From an uncultured Synergistales bacterium (GTDB lineage: Bacteria > Synergistota > Synergistia > Synergistales > Aminobacteriaceae), in NCBI GenBank assembly GCA_905233725.1, contig CAJOEM010000006.1, forward strand, positions 1 through 64,000: DNA of 64,000 nt, in the 5' to 3' direction. The notes under the pieces are model-generated. The model did no database searches. It saw nothing but the letters and a program-made list of their open reading frames with translations, and had not been told where the DNA came from. The translations under genes and the position numbers were made by a program. Below, piece after piece: positions 52,544-60,381 of this stretch (positions are counted from its first letter, which is position 1; every line of letters begins with the position of its first letter).

Positions 52544-53169
52544 GATTGCCTGCTCCTGAGAAATTCCAGAGTCGTTCGCAGAATTATCGTCGCTGAAGTT
52601 GCGCCTGGGTCTTGATGTCCAATGCTGCGTTCTCCCAAATAACTCGCACGGCCTTTAGTAGCAATAATCGTCTTGGTAAATTCTACGCCATCTTCGGCAG
52701 CTTTACACGCATTTTCCAGAGCCTGAATCATGTTTTGATTTTGTGAGAGCGATTCGCAATATTTTTCGTACGCAGGGATTATCGCGTCTAACATAGTTTT
52801 CTCACCCTTGACAGCATGACCGCGTTTCTGTATTCCGGCGATTGCGACTTCGAGAACTTTTTGTAAATCTTCGGGAGTGATTTCGGATTTTCCAGCGAGA
52901 ATTTTCCCAGCTTCCATGTAGGCAGTGCCGTATAATGGACCGGACGCTCCGCCGACTGTTGATAACAGCGTCATACCGGTTTTCTTGAGAGCCGCGCCAA
53001 AATCGTTGTTATCATTCGGGACTTTCTCGACTACAGCTGCAAATCCCCGTGCCATATTTATTCCGTGATCTGAGTCGCCAATTTCGCGGTCAAGTTCGGT
53101 CAGGAAATCTTTGTTCGCAATAATTTGTTTCGCAGTTTGTTCGAGGTATTCGTAAATTTCAGAAGGCAT
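52540..53169 (-). CDS. dhaL: Dihydroxyacetone kinase ADP-binding subunit DhaL
   Basis: ADP-binding subunit of 209 residues. The metal-nucleotide motif REIGDSDHGINMARG (Asp ligands), GGASGPLYGTAYMEAG and GRASYLGERSIGHQDPGATS are intact. GGAGG precedes ATG at 53169. Operon order dhaL-dhaM-(repeat B)-dhaK differs from the usual dhaKLM. Confidence 0.95.
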   Translation of the reverse strand: MPSEIYEYLEQTAKQIIANKDFLTELDREIGDSDHGINMARGFAAVVEKVPNDNNDFGAALKKTGMTLLSTVGGASGPLYGTAYMEAGKILAGKSEITPEDLQKVLEVAIAGIQKRGHAVKGEKTMLDAIIPAYEKYCESLSQNQNMIQALENACKAAEDGVEFTKTIIATKGRASYLGERSIGHQDPGATSATIILRTTLEFLRSRQS

Positions 53170-53230
53170 TGTTATTTTCCTCCGAGTTTGATTGATTTGA
53201 ATGATTGAGTGATTGTGTATGTAAAATTTC

Positions 53231-53259
53231 TTGTGAAGATTTCGCGTTTATTATAAAAT
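53231..53259 (+). promoter_or_regulatory. Promoter for the QueT-like gene
   Basis: TTGTGA (53231-53236), 17 bp, TAAAAT (53254-53259) reads towards 53349. The leader of about 80 nt has no preQ1 riboswitch that I can recognise. Confidence 0.55.
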
Positions 53260-53278
53260 ATCTCGCCGTAATTTGAAA
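53250..53278 (-). promoter_or_regulatory. Promoter for the dha operon
   Basis: TTTCAA (53278-53273), 17 bp, TATAAT (53255-53250) reads towards dhaL. The -10 is perfect and overlaps the opposite-strand promoter at 53254-53259. Confidence 0.55.
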
Positions 53279-53348
53279 TTGAAATTCTAATTGGAGTTGA
53301 TGCAAAATTTTTGGAAATGGAATTGGAAATGTAAATAATAATAGTAAC

Positions 53349-53804
53349 GTGAAATTTCTGGTGCGTGGCGCGTTGATTGCTGCGTTGTATGCCGCGTTGA
53401 CGATAATTCTCGAACCGATTTCATACGGGGCGCTTCAGTGCAGAATTTCGGAGGCGCTGACGTTGTTGCCGTTTATCATGCCCGAAGCTATTCCAGGATT
53501 ATTCGTCGGTTGCATTGTCGCGAATTTCTACGGAGGCTTCGGAATTGCTGACATAGTTTTCGGCAGTGCGGCGACGTTGTTGGCTGCGATTTGTACGCGA
53601 AAATTTTCGTGGGGAAATATTTATCTCGCGGCTGTGTATCCGGTGATTTTCAACGCGATAATTATCGGAACGATGTTGAATCTTGTGACGGATGCGCCAT
53701 TGATTGCGACTGGAATTTACGTCGGATTAGGCGAGGCGGCAGCGTGTTTTTTAATCGGGATTCCGTTGGTGAAGATTTTGAAATCGCGAATAATAATTAA
53801 CTAA
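53349..53804 (+). CDS. QueT-like transporter (queuosine-precursor ECF component)
   Basis: A 151-residue membrane protein with about five hydrophobic segments. The QueT pattern is visible: LEPISYGALQCRISEALTLL, AIPGLFVGCIVANFYGG and DIVFGSAATLLAA. Family members are substrate-binding (S) subunits of ECF importers for queuosine precursors such as preQ1. The shared ECF ATPases are not here. The start is GTG at 53349 without a clear ribosome site. Confidence 0.85.
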   Translation: MKFLVRGALIAALYAALTIILEPISYGALQCRISEALTLLPFIMPEAIPGLFVGCIVANFYGGFGIADIVFGSAATLLAAICTRKFSWGNIYLAAVYPVIFNAIIIGTMLNLVTDAPLIATGIYVGLGEAAACFLIGIPLVKILKSRIIIN

Positions 53805-53834
53805 AATTACGGTTAATATACGGCTCAGAACGGT

Positions 53835-53840
53835 TATAAT
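53835..53840 (+). promoter_or_regulatory. -10 element for the Skp gene
   Basis: A perfect TATAAT 63 nt before the ATG at 53903. No strong -35 is present at standard spacing. Confidence 0.4.
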
Positions 53841-53902
53841 ATGCACGTATTTTTCTAACAATATTTTTTCTAAATTTTTTCGGAGGAAGAATTTTTTTTC
53901 AC

Positions 53903-54382
53903 ATGAAGAAGTTTTCAAGTTTTACAGGAATTGCAGTATTAGTGTTAGCATTGATGTTAGTGTTTTCAGGTTCAGCGTTTGCGGCGGCTAAGAAGCCCTC
54001 AACCACACAGGCAACAACAGCAGCTTCAACTGGCAGTGTCGGAATCGTTGACCGCTCGGAAATCTTGAGGAATCACCCGGGACTTGCCAAAGCTCAGCAG
54101 CAACTCACAGAGATCGCGCGCAAAAAAGAGAATGAGGCAAAAGCAGCAGCTGATAAAGAGACAGACACTGCGAAAAAAGCTCAGGCTGTTCAGGCGAAGA
54201 GAATGGAACTCGCTCAGGAAGAACAGAAATTGATGGCACCGATTTATCGTGATTGTGAGCAGGCAGTGCGTGAAGTTGCGGTGCGTAAGAAATTGACGCT
54301 GGTTCTCGACAAGTTTGTTGTGTTGATTGGCGGCGAGGATATTACTCAGGACGTTATACAGCAGCTTGCGAAGAAAAAATAG
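53903..54382 (+). CDS. Periplasmic chaperone of the OmpH/Skp family
   Basis: A 159-residue protein with a signal peptide (cleavage near residue 27). The mature chain has the Skp pattern: VGIVDRSEILRNHPGLAKAQ, a long charged coiled-coil hairpin (about 65-110) and a closing beta region with LTLVLDKFVVLIGG. Skp holds unfolded outer-membrane proteins. CGGAGG lies 17 nt before ATG, with a less strong site nearer. It precedes an exported protein gene by 13 nt. Confidence 0.88.
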   Translation: MKKFSSFTGIAVLVLALMLVFSGSAFAAAKKPSTTQATTAASTGSVGIVDRSEILRNHPGLAKAQQQLTEIARKKENEAKAAADKETDTAKKAQAVQAKRMELAQEEQKLMAPIYRDCEQAVREVAVRKKLTLVLDKFVVLIGGEDITQDVIQQLAKKK

Positions 54383-54395
54383 CGAGTGAAATTTC

Positions 54396-55622
54396 ATGCG
54401 GAGAATATTATTTTTTAGCCTGTTAATATTCTTCAGTTTTGGAATCGTAATTAATGCAGCGTTCTGCGCCCAAGTGAATCCGGAGCAAAATCGGGATCGC
54501 GTTTGGGTGTGGAACGTTCCTGTTGTTTCGCCCTCAGGTGGCTGGGAGAATGAACCCGGGAAATCTATCAGCACGGCGTTGACATGGGCTGAGCGTGAAA
54601 TTTCCGAGAGCAGTCGCGGCACAGGCGGTCATGATATAAAATTTGTGCGCCTTGAATTGTCGGCTGATATTGAAGATCCTGCACTTGCGGCTGAGTTGCT
54701 TGATTTGCAGATTAATGCGAGTACGATAGCTGTGATGAGTTTCGGCGGCTATGAAGTTGATCGCGTTCTCGTGCGTCGCATGACAGGAAACGCAATCCCG
54801 TTATTCCTTGCTGGCGGTGAAAATATCTTGATAGATCGCAATGGTCGTCCGTTGTCGAATATTTTTGCGCTGGATTTGTATCGCGATTACAGGAGCGCGG
54901 CTTTTGCTGAATACGCTCGGAAAACTTTCCCGCCGGAGACGAGACTTGCACTTGCTGCGAGCAGATTCACGGTTAATCAGGAACGTGAGGCGAAGATTTG
55001 CTACACGCTGCTGGATGACGCAGGATTTTTGCCGATGCCGTTTTGGGCGGACGCTTCAGCTAGAGATTCGTTCTCAATGATGTCAGAGGAAATCGAGAGT
55101 TCTCAGGGTGAGAAATCCGGGATCATGATCTCGTTCATGGGCAGCATGGGCGCGAGGGAAATTTGGCGTAATTTCATGAGATTGCGTTCGGCTTGGAGAT
55201 TGTGGAATTGTTCGGCTCCTGATGAAAGCTACTTGTCGTGTCGCGGAATGGTCTTGGCTGATCAGAACGTGTTGTTAAACAAGATCGGCGGCTTTATCGC
55301 TGTGAAACGTCAAATCTGGTCAACACGTGCGATGCCGATTTCGGATAATGTCGCGGCTGGAAGAGTTCTGGCGCTGGTCTCATGGCTGCAGAAAGGAATT
55401 GATTCGCTGCCTCAGCCGTTGGATTCAATTCCGAGAAATTCGCTTTTGCAGAGTCTGGAGCGCGTGAAAAATATCTCGTTTGGCAATCAGATTCTGGATA
55501 TTTCGCCGAGTTTGCATAGACCGTATGCTCGAAATGTTTATATCGTCGAAGTCAGGAATCGCGATTACGAAATAATAGACACGGTTTTGACGAAAGGACT
55601 TGTTTACGTGCCGTCGTATTGA
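54396..55622 (+). CDS. Exported protein with a possible type-1 periplasmic binding fold
   Basis: A 408-residue protein with a signal peptide ending near residue 25. The layout suggests a Leu/Ile/Val-binding-protein-like fold. VNVPVVSPSGGWENEP-like start (WNVPVVSPSGGWENEPGK), KSISTALTWAEREI, IAVMSFGGYEVDRVLVRRMTGNAIPLFL and TRLALAASRFTVNQEREA follow its beta-alpha pattern. No ABC partner is nearby, so it may be a sensor or structural protein. Assignment is by fold pattern only. Confidence 0.6.
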   Translation: MRRILFFSLLIFFSFGIVINAAFCAQVNPEQNRDRVWVWNVPVVSPSGGWENEPGKSISTALTWAEREISESSRGTGGHDIKFVRLELSADIEDPALAAELLDLQINASTIAVMSFGGYEVDRVLVRRMTGNAIPLFLAGGENILIDRNGRPLSNIFALDLYRDYRSAAFAEYARKTFPPETRLALAASRFTVNQEREAKICYTLLDDAGFLPMPFWADASARDSFSMMSEEIESSQGEKSGIMISFMGSMGAREIWRNFMRLRSAWRLWNCSAPDESYLSCRGMVLADQNVLLNKIGGFIAVKRQIWSTRAMPISDNVAAGRVLALVSWLQKGIDSLPQPLDSIPRNSLLQSLERVKNISFGNQILDISPSLHRPYARNVYIVEVRNRDYEIIDTVLTKGLVYVPSY

Positions 55623-55699
55623 TAATTGAGAATCGAGAATCGAGAATTGAGATTGGAATTTGAGATTTCACGTTTTATATTTCATAACGGGTATTAAAA

Positions 55700-55746
55700 A
55701 TTTTGCGGGAGAGTTCTTGATGGGAATTTTTCCGCAAAATTTTTTT
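55700..55746 (+). terminator. Terminator after the exported protein gene
   Basis: ATTTTGCGG and CCGCAAAAT pair across a loop of about 23 nt, followed by six more T. It lies 78 nt past the stop, after a GAGAATC-type short tandem stretch (55630-55655), and just before repeat copy C. Confidence 0.75.
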
Positions 55747-55766
55747 GAGGCAAAATATTATATTTC

Positions 55767-55985
55767 TTTCAATCCACGCAAAGCGGTAAACGGACTCTCC
55801 ACTTATGCGACAAACTCCAGTGATATAAAACACTTTGAGAAATAAAATTACCGGAAAAAATAACGAGCGTTCGGTAAAATTATTTTTTATACTTATATCA
55901 GACTTTGTCTTTGATTTCAAGCCATTTTAATTATAAAATTTTAATTATAAAATAGAACAAAGCTTTACCGTTTTAGGATAAATAC
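55767..55985 (+). repeat. Dispersed repeat, copy C (219 bp)
   Basis: The longest copy. It starts TTTCAATCCACGC and ends near GGATAAATAC. Subterminal inverted GCGGTAAACG and CTTTACCGTT share a GGTAAA core, which also recurs internally. Outward promoter-like TTGATT (55911-55916), 17 bp, TAAAAT (55934-55939) and a second TTTACC (55964), 16 bp, TATAAT (55986) read towards the HEPN-like/ankyrin gene. A 14-bp TTTTAATTATAAAA-type duplication makes it longer than copy A. It accounts for most of the 409-bp gene gap at 55623-56031. Confidence 0.88.
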
Positions 55986-56031
55986 TATAATTTGTGTGAG
56001 AATAATATTTTGAAATTCGAAAGGGGAAATC

Positions 56032-58227
56032 ATGTCTGAAAAACTCGTTGTGAAATTTTCCGAAACGCTGGACGGATTGGAAAGTGAAGACAAATTCTCG
56101 TCTCTGGTCAAATTGGGAAGAGATGCGCTTGAATGTCTCGATGCTGATAATAACTCGTGCATGATATATCTCGAACGAATGGCGCGCGTCATGGTGAGAT
56201 TGATATACAGGCGCTATAACTTGTTCGTGGATTCTGCAAATATCACGCCCGAAAATCTGCAGAACCTGAATGACCTCGGGATTATAAACCAGAAAGCCCT
56301 CACGAGATTCAAAACGCTGCTTGTCAGCCATGACGATGATAACGCAAAAAGAGCGATTCAAATCATGACCCCGCTGTGTAATCAGTTGCGCAAGATATAT
56401 AACAGCGATTTTGAATTCGTTGGCGAGAAATTTCCGCCTGAGATCGTCGCATATTTAAAAGAAGCCGAGAGCAGAATGTATTCTGACAGCGTTTCGTTTT
56501 TTATAAATCTTGAGAATGCGTGCGAGGCCGCTGTGAGTTTCATCGTCGCACACAAGAAAATCAGACTTCCAGCTTCGAATGATATTCGCGAAAAATACGT
56601 GAATAGCTTGAAAGCACTGTTACGAGAGAAAGTCATACGTGAACAGGGTTATTCGGTTTTGTGCGATGTCAAAGAGGCGAGAAATAATTTTGCACATATA
56701 GGAACAGGTGATTTTATGCTCGAAGACAAGGGAAAGGCAAATCTGCTGCAACGTGTTAAATCTTTATTCAAGTTTTTCAGCGGATTATTGACGGTCAGCT
56801 CTGAGAAAAAGAATCAGGATAAGGGCGCTCATGTCAGCAGTCAGATTCATGTTCATGATTCGAAAACGAAAATTTTGCAATTAAAAACTTCCGGGATTTT
56901 GGAAGGCGACAAGATAGAATCAGGTTCAGGTCCTGAAATTGAAGATTCACTCAAGATTTACGAGACCGCAGATTTGCAGGAAGTTCAGGAGAAAATTAAA
57001 TCCGGCGCAGATGTAAACGAACGCAGCTCACTAGGCAACACGCCACTGATGCACGCAGCGAAATGCAATGCCCCGTACGTCGTGAAATTTTTGCTCGAAT
57101 CCGGCGCTGATGTAAATGCTAAGAACAAGAAAGCTTGGACGGCGTTGTTATTTGCGGCAGCGTATAATACCGGCGATGTTGTGGAATTGTTGCTCGAATC
57201 CGGCGCTGATGTGAACGCGAAGAATAAAAAAGACAAAACGGCGATAATTTGCGCGCTTGAGTCTTCATCGACAGAAAATATTCATGATGTCGTGAGAATC
57301 TTGGTCGAACACGGTGCAGATGAACACGCGGTTGCCAGTAATGGCAGGATGGCAGCGGATTTTCTCGGGAAGGTTCGTGATTTGAAATTCGAGGCTATAA
57401 GTGATGAAGATTTCGTCGAGTTATGCAAGTCCGCAAGCATGAGGCAAATTTACGACGCTATCAGACACGGCGCGAATATCAACGCTAGAACAAAAGATAA
57501 TTCCAGCGCATTAATGTTCGCCGCGAGATTTAATCGTCCGGTAATTGTTGAGTACTTGATTGCCAACGGAGCTGACGTGAATCTCGAAAATGATAGGGGA
57601 AACGTTGCTCTGGATTTTGCGAGGACGAATGAGAATATGCAGGATTCTATCGCGTTGAAAAATCTTGCGTACAAAACTGAGCGGGAATTTCTGAAGATTT
57701 GCAAATCCGGAACTCTTGAACAAATTCAGGATTTTGTCGAAAGTGGCGCGAACGTGAATGCTCGTGCGAAAGACAAGTCCAGTGCATTGATGTTTGCAGC
57801 GAGATTTAGCAGCCCCGACGTTATAGATTTTTTGCTCTCGATCGGTGCGGACGCTAATCTGGAGAATGCGAAGGGAAATATTGCTCTGGATTTTGCGCGC
57901 GTGAACAAGAATTTGCAGGATTCGCCGGCGTTAAAAAATCTTGCGTATAAAACCGAACGGGAATTTCTCAAGATTTGCAAGTCCGGGAATATTAAACAGA
58001 TTCAGGAATTTGTCGAAAGTGGCGCGAATGTGAATGCTCGTGCGAAAGACAAATCCAGTGCGCTAATGTTCGCTGCGAGATTTAACAGTCCGGATGTGAT
58101 AAAATACCTGCTCTCGAACGGTGCCGACGTAAATCTCAAGAACACAAAGGGAAATGTTGCGCTTGATTTTGCGAAAGTGAATCCGAAAATTAATGCGTTA
58201 GATTTGCAGATTTTGTTCAAGAATTGA
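56032..58227 (+). CDS. HEPN-like / ankyrin-repeat protein
   Basis: A 731-residue protein, cytoplasmic by its lack of a signal. The N-terminal 260 residues are helical. They include REARNNFAHIG-type sequence (EARNNFAHIGTG), which fits the Rx4H motif of HEPN domains, and an earlier helical region (about 25-125) that may be a second such module. From about 325 ankyrin repeats run to the end (NTPLMHAAKCNAPYVVKFLL, ALLFAAAYNTGDVVELLL). The last three modules are near-identical 92-residue units (FVESGANVNARAKDKSSALM). GAAAGGGG precedes ATG at 56032. HEPN assignment is by motif and helix pattern only; catalytic function is unproven. Confidence 0.75.
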   Translation: MSEKLVVKFSETLDGLESEDKFSSLVKLGRDALECLDADNNSCMIYLERMARVMVRLIYRRYNLFVDSANITPENLQNLNDLGIINQKALTRFKTLLVSHDDDNAKRAIQIMTPLCNQLRKIYNSDFEFVGEKFPPEIVAYLKEAESRMYSDSVSFFINLENACEAAVSFIVAHKKIRLPASNDIREKYVNSLKALLREKVIREQGYSVLCDVKEARNNFAHIGTGDFMLEDKGKANLLQRVKSLFKFFSGLLTVSSEKKNQDKGAHVSSQIHVHDSKTKILQLKTSGILEGDKIESGSGPEIEDSLKIYETADLQEVQEKIKSGADVNERSSLGNTPLMHAAKCNAPYVVKFLLESGADVNAKNKKAWTALLFAAAYNTGDVVELLLESGADVNAKNKKDKTAIICALESSSTENIHDVVRILVEHGADEHAVASNGRMAADFLGKVRDLKFEAISDEDFVELCKSASMRQIYDAIRHGANINARTKDNSSALMFAARFNRPVIVEYLIANGADVNLENDRGNVALDFARTNENMQDSIALKNLAYKTEREFLKICKSGTLEQIQDFVESGANVNARAKDKSSALMFAARFSSPDVIDFLLSIGADANLENAKGNIALDFARVNKNLQDSPALKNLAYKTEREFLKICKSGNIKQIQEFVESGANVNARAKDKSSALMFAARFNSPDVIKYLLSNGADVNLKNTKGNVALDFAKVNPKINALDLQILFKN
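57401..58190 (+). repeat. 276-bp tandem coding repeat (about three units)
   Basis: Within the ankyrin gene, units of 276 bp (92 codons) repeat. AATCTTGCGTA-type segments start at 57661 and 57937, with a third, more diverged unit before them. Units two and three are nearly identical at DNA level, including many silent sites, which indicates recent duplication or gene conversion. Confidence 0.8.
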
Positions 58228-58259
58228 TTACAGAATTAATTAACGGGGGAAAGAGACGC

Positions 58260-59843
58260 ATGTTCAAGGCGATGTTTAGGTTCCAGCGGCGAAGGAGCAG
58301 CATATTATTCAAATTCGGAATGTTATTTTGCGTGTTTATTCTCGTGAATCTGTTGGTGTGCGGAGTTTTCACGTATATGTTTCAGGACAGAGTTTTTCTG
58401 GCTCGACAGGTCAAGCAGCTGCGTTACATTTCCGAGTATTTGTCGGTGATGATTCACTCGCGCGGAAACGATTTCGCAATTTACCAGAAATATTTCCTGA
58501 AGAATTGCAAGGACATGCAAATCCCCAAAAATTTCACACACGATGACATGCTCAAGAGTCAGGAGGAATACGAAAGGCTATTCGCAGCGAATCACGCCGG
58601 AAAAATTCTCGGGGAAACGATTCAATTCGAAGAGCTAACACCAGAAGTTCAGATGGCTTTTGCGATTGCGCGTCATGAGTATTACGTTTTAATTTTCGAG
58701 GAAGCGTGCAGAATCTTCGACTTGAAATACGTGTATTACATCGTGCCGGATTTTGAGAAGCTCGAAGCGTGTTACATGCTCGATGCTGTGCGTGAAGGGC
58801 GTTCGGAAGAAGAGCCGGATTTGCTCTTAACGGGTGAAATTGTTGAGCAGGTGATGGAGCGCCACAAATTTCTCTGGGAAGCCTGGAACACAGGAAAAAC
58901 TCCGACGAATTACGATGTGTTCAACAACGAATACGGTCACACGTACGCATGGTATTCGCCGCTCTTCATGAACGATGAGAAATTGGGCTTGATCTGCACC
59001 GAAATCGCAGTCTCAAGTTATAATCACGCAATTTTCATGAACACGCTCCAGCAATTAACAATCATAGCAATAATTCTGACGATCGCAGTTGTTACGCTGT
59101 TATACGTGATTAACAGGTTTTATATTAAGCGCATCAAGTTATTATCTCAGGACATTTTCAGGTACAGCTTCAGCAAGGACGCAAAACTCGCCGGAATAAT
59201 CGAGAAACGCATGCACGGTCGCGACGAAATTTCTGAACTCGGCAATCAGACAGCTTCGATGATAATGGAACTTGAAAATTACATGAAGAGTCTGGTCGAA
59301 ATAACGAATCAACTTTTGGAGACGAAAGAACAAGTGAACGCAATGTCAGCTCTCGCGAAAAAAGACGCTTTGACAGGTGTCGGCAATCGCAACGCATACG
59401 AACAGGAAATCAAGCGCATAGACTGGCAAATTGCAGATGGGAAAGCTTGTTTCGGGATCGTAATGATCGACCTGAATTATCTCAAGCGAATCAATGACAC
59501 ATACGGACACGAACACGGGAATTTCGCTCTGAAAAAATGCTGCAGTCTGATTTGCGAAACTTTTGAGAACTCGCCGGTATTCAGAATCGGTGGTGATGAG
59601 TTCGTCGTTCTGCTCGAGAATGATTCGTGCGATAACGTACAGAATTGCATCGATAAATTCAACCGGAATATCGAATCGCAAACACACGACAAGAAATTAC
59701 AAGTTTGGGAACGAGTTTCAGCTGCAATCGGCTACGCTAAATTTGACCCCAGACAGGACGAGAGCGTCTACAACGTTTTCAAGCGCGCCGACAAAGCAAT
59801 GTACGCACGCAAAGTCGCAATGAAAGCCACGAGAAATTATTAA
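58260..59843 (+). CDS. Membrane-bound GGDEF diguanylate cyclase
   Basis: Makes cyclic di-GMP from GTP. The protein has about 527 residues: membrane segment at about 23-43, an extracytoplasmic sensor region to about 275, a second membrane segment (ITIAVVTLLYVINRFYI region), HAMP-like linker and coiled coil. The C-terminal GGDEF domain carries FRIGGDEFVVLLEN (near 444) and KKDALTGVGNR. The active motif is intact, but no RxxD inhibitory site lies before it. ATG at 58260 follows GGGGG; the frame from 58224 overlaps the ankyrin gene. Confidence 0.92.
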   Translation: MFKAMFRFQRRRSSILFKFGMLFCVFILVNLLVCGVFTYMFQDRVFLARQVKQLRYISEYLSVMIHSRGNDFAIYQKYFLKNCKDMQIPKNFTHDDMLKSQEEYERLFAANHAGKILGETIQFEELTPEVQMAFAIARHEYYVLIFEEACRIFDLKYVYYIVPDFEKLEACYMLDAVREGRSEEEPDLLLTGEIVEQVMERHKFLWEAWNTGKTPTNYDVFNNEYGHTYAWYSPLFMNDEKLGLICTEIAVSSYNHAIFMNTLQQLTIIAIILTIAVVTLLYVINRFYIKRIKLLSQDIFRYSFSKDAKLAGIIEKRMHGRDEISELGNQTASMIMELENYMKSLVEITNQLLETKEQVNAMSALAKKDALTGVGNRNAYEQEIKRIDWQIADGKACFGIVMIDLNYLKRINDTYGHEHGNFALKKCCSLICETFENSPVFRIGGDEFVVLLENDSCDNVQNCIDKFNRNIESQTHDKKLQVWERVSAAIGYAKFDPRQDESVYNVFKRADKAMYARKVAMKATRNY

Positions 59844-59854
59844 TATTCCAGAAT

Positions 59855-59907
59855 CAAAAAGCCACCGTAGAATTAATATTATTTCTATTTCTACCGGTGG
59901 TTTTTTC
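59855..59907. terminator. Terminator between the GGDEF gene and zapA
   Basis: AAAAAGCCACCG and CGGTGGTTTTTT, with TAGAA/TTCTA as an inner stem, close a loop of about 14 nt. A and T tracts on both sides let it serve both converging units. Confidence 0.85.
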
Positions 59908-59914
59908 GTGAAAA

Positions 59915-60151
59915 TTAGCCGTCGAGTTTCGCAATGATATTCTGAATCTTCCCACTCACGGCATCGAGCGAATATGCAAGTCGCAAACAGGTCAACACCA
60001 GCAAATCCTCCTGATCGGCGTTCTTAAATTCCGAACCGCAAGCTTCATCGATTAGAATTTTCATGCGATCTACGTCTTCTTCTTCGAGTGGAGTCGCAAC
60101 TCTGTAAGTCTTCTTCCCGATTGTTAAGAATACATCGCGTGAATTTTTCAT
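59915..60151 (-). CDS. zapA: Cell division protein ZapA
   Basis: A 78-residue protein that cross-links FtsZ filaments. The ZapA pattern is clear: VFLTIGKKTYRVATPLEEEDV, then VDRMKILIDEACGSEF and LTCLRLAYSLD with a short coiled-coil end. It lies downstream of pheST, as in many Firmicutes-like genomes. Confidence 0.88.
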   Translation of the reverse strand: MKNSRDVFLTIGKKTYRVATPLEEEDVDRMKILIDEACGSEFKNADQEDLLVLTCLRLAYSLDAVSGKIQNIIAKLDG

Positions 60152-60157
60152 GATCAG

Positions 60158-60379
60158 CTATTTTATCACGAGAAAATGATTCAGGCGAAAATTCTGCTCC
60201 GAACTGGCTTCGAAATTCCGGATATTTTCCCGCGCCGCATTAACGAAATCCCTGTCACGTTCGATATGTGCCTGCGAAAATCTCTCAAGCTCCGAACGCA
60301 GCATATTACGCTCAGAAATCAGATTCTCAGTTTTGCGCTCTAACTCGTCCGTGAAAATCTCAATGTCATTCAGTGTCAT
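60158..60379 (-). CDS. Small coiled-coil protein between pheT and zapA
   Basis: A 73-residue, mostly helical protein with strong heptad-like charge: LERKTENLISERNMLRSELERF. No family recognised. ATG at 60379 follows pheT by 2 nt and zapA follows it by 6 nt, so co-translation is likely. The neighbour makes a division-associated coiled coil (ZapB-like) conceivable, with no direct evidence. Confidence 0.7.
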   Translation of the reverse strand: MTLNDIEIFTDELERKTENLISERNMLRSELERFSQAHIERDRDFVNAARENIRNFEASSEQNFRLNHFLVIK

Positions 60380-60381
60380 GA

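Noticed and set aside
53266-53348. A preQ1 riboswitch before the QueT-like gene
   Set aside because: The short leader lacks the conserved preQ1-I loop and tail; only AT-rich sequence with GGAAATG-like repeats is seen.
54026-54622. A 198-residue minus-strand frame across skp and the next gene
   Set aside because: It spans two sense genes and their boundary on the other strand; no family features.
55675-55920. An 81-residue minus-strand frame through repeat copy C
   Set aside because: It lacks a ribosome site and an ATG, crosses the terminator and lies within the repeat. It is discussed as a possible relic, not annotated as a gene.
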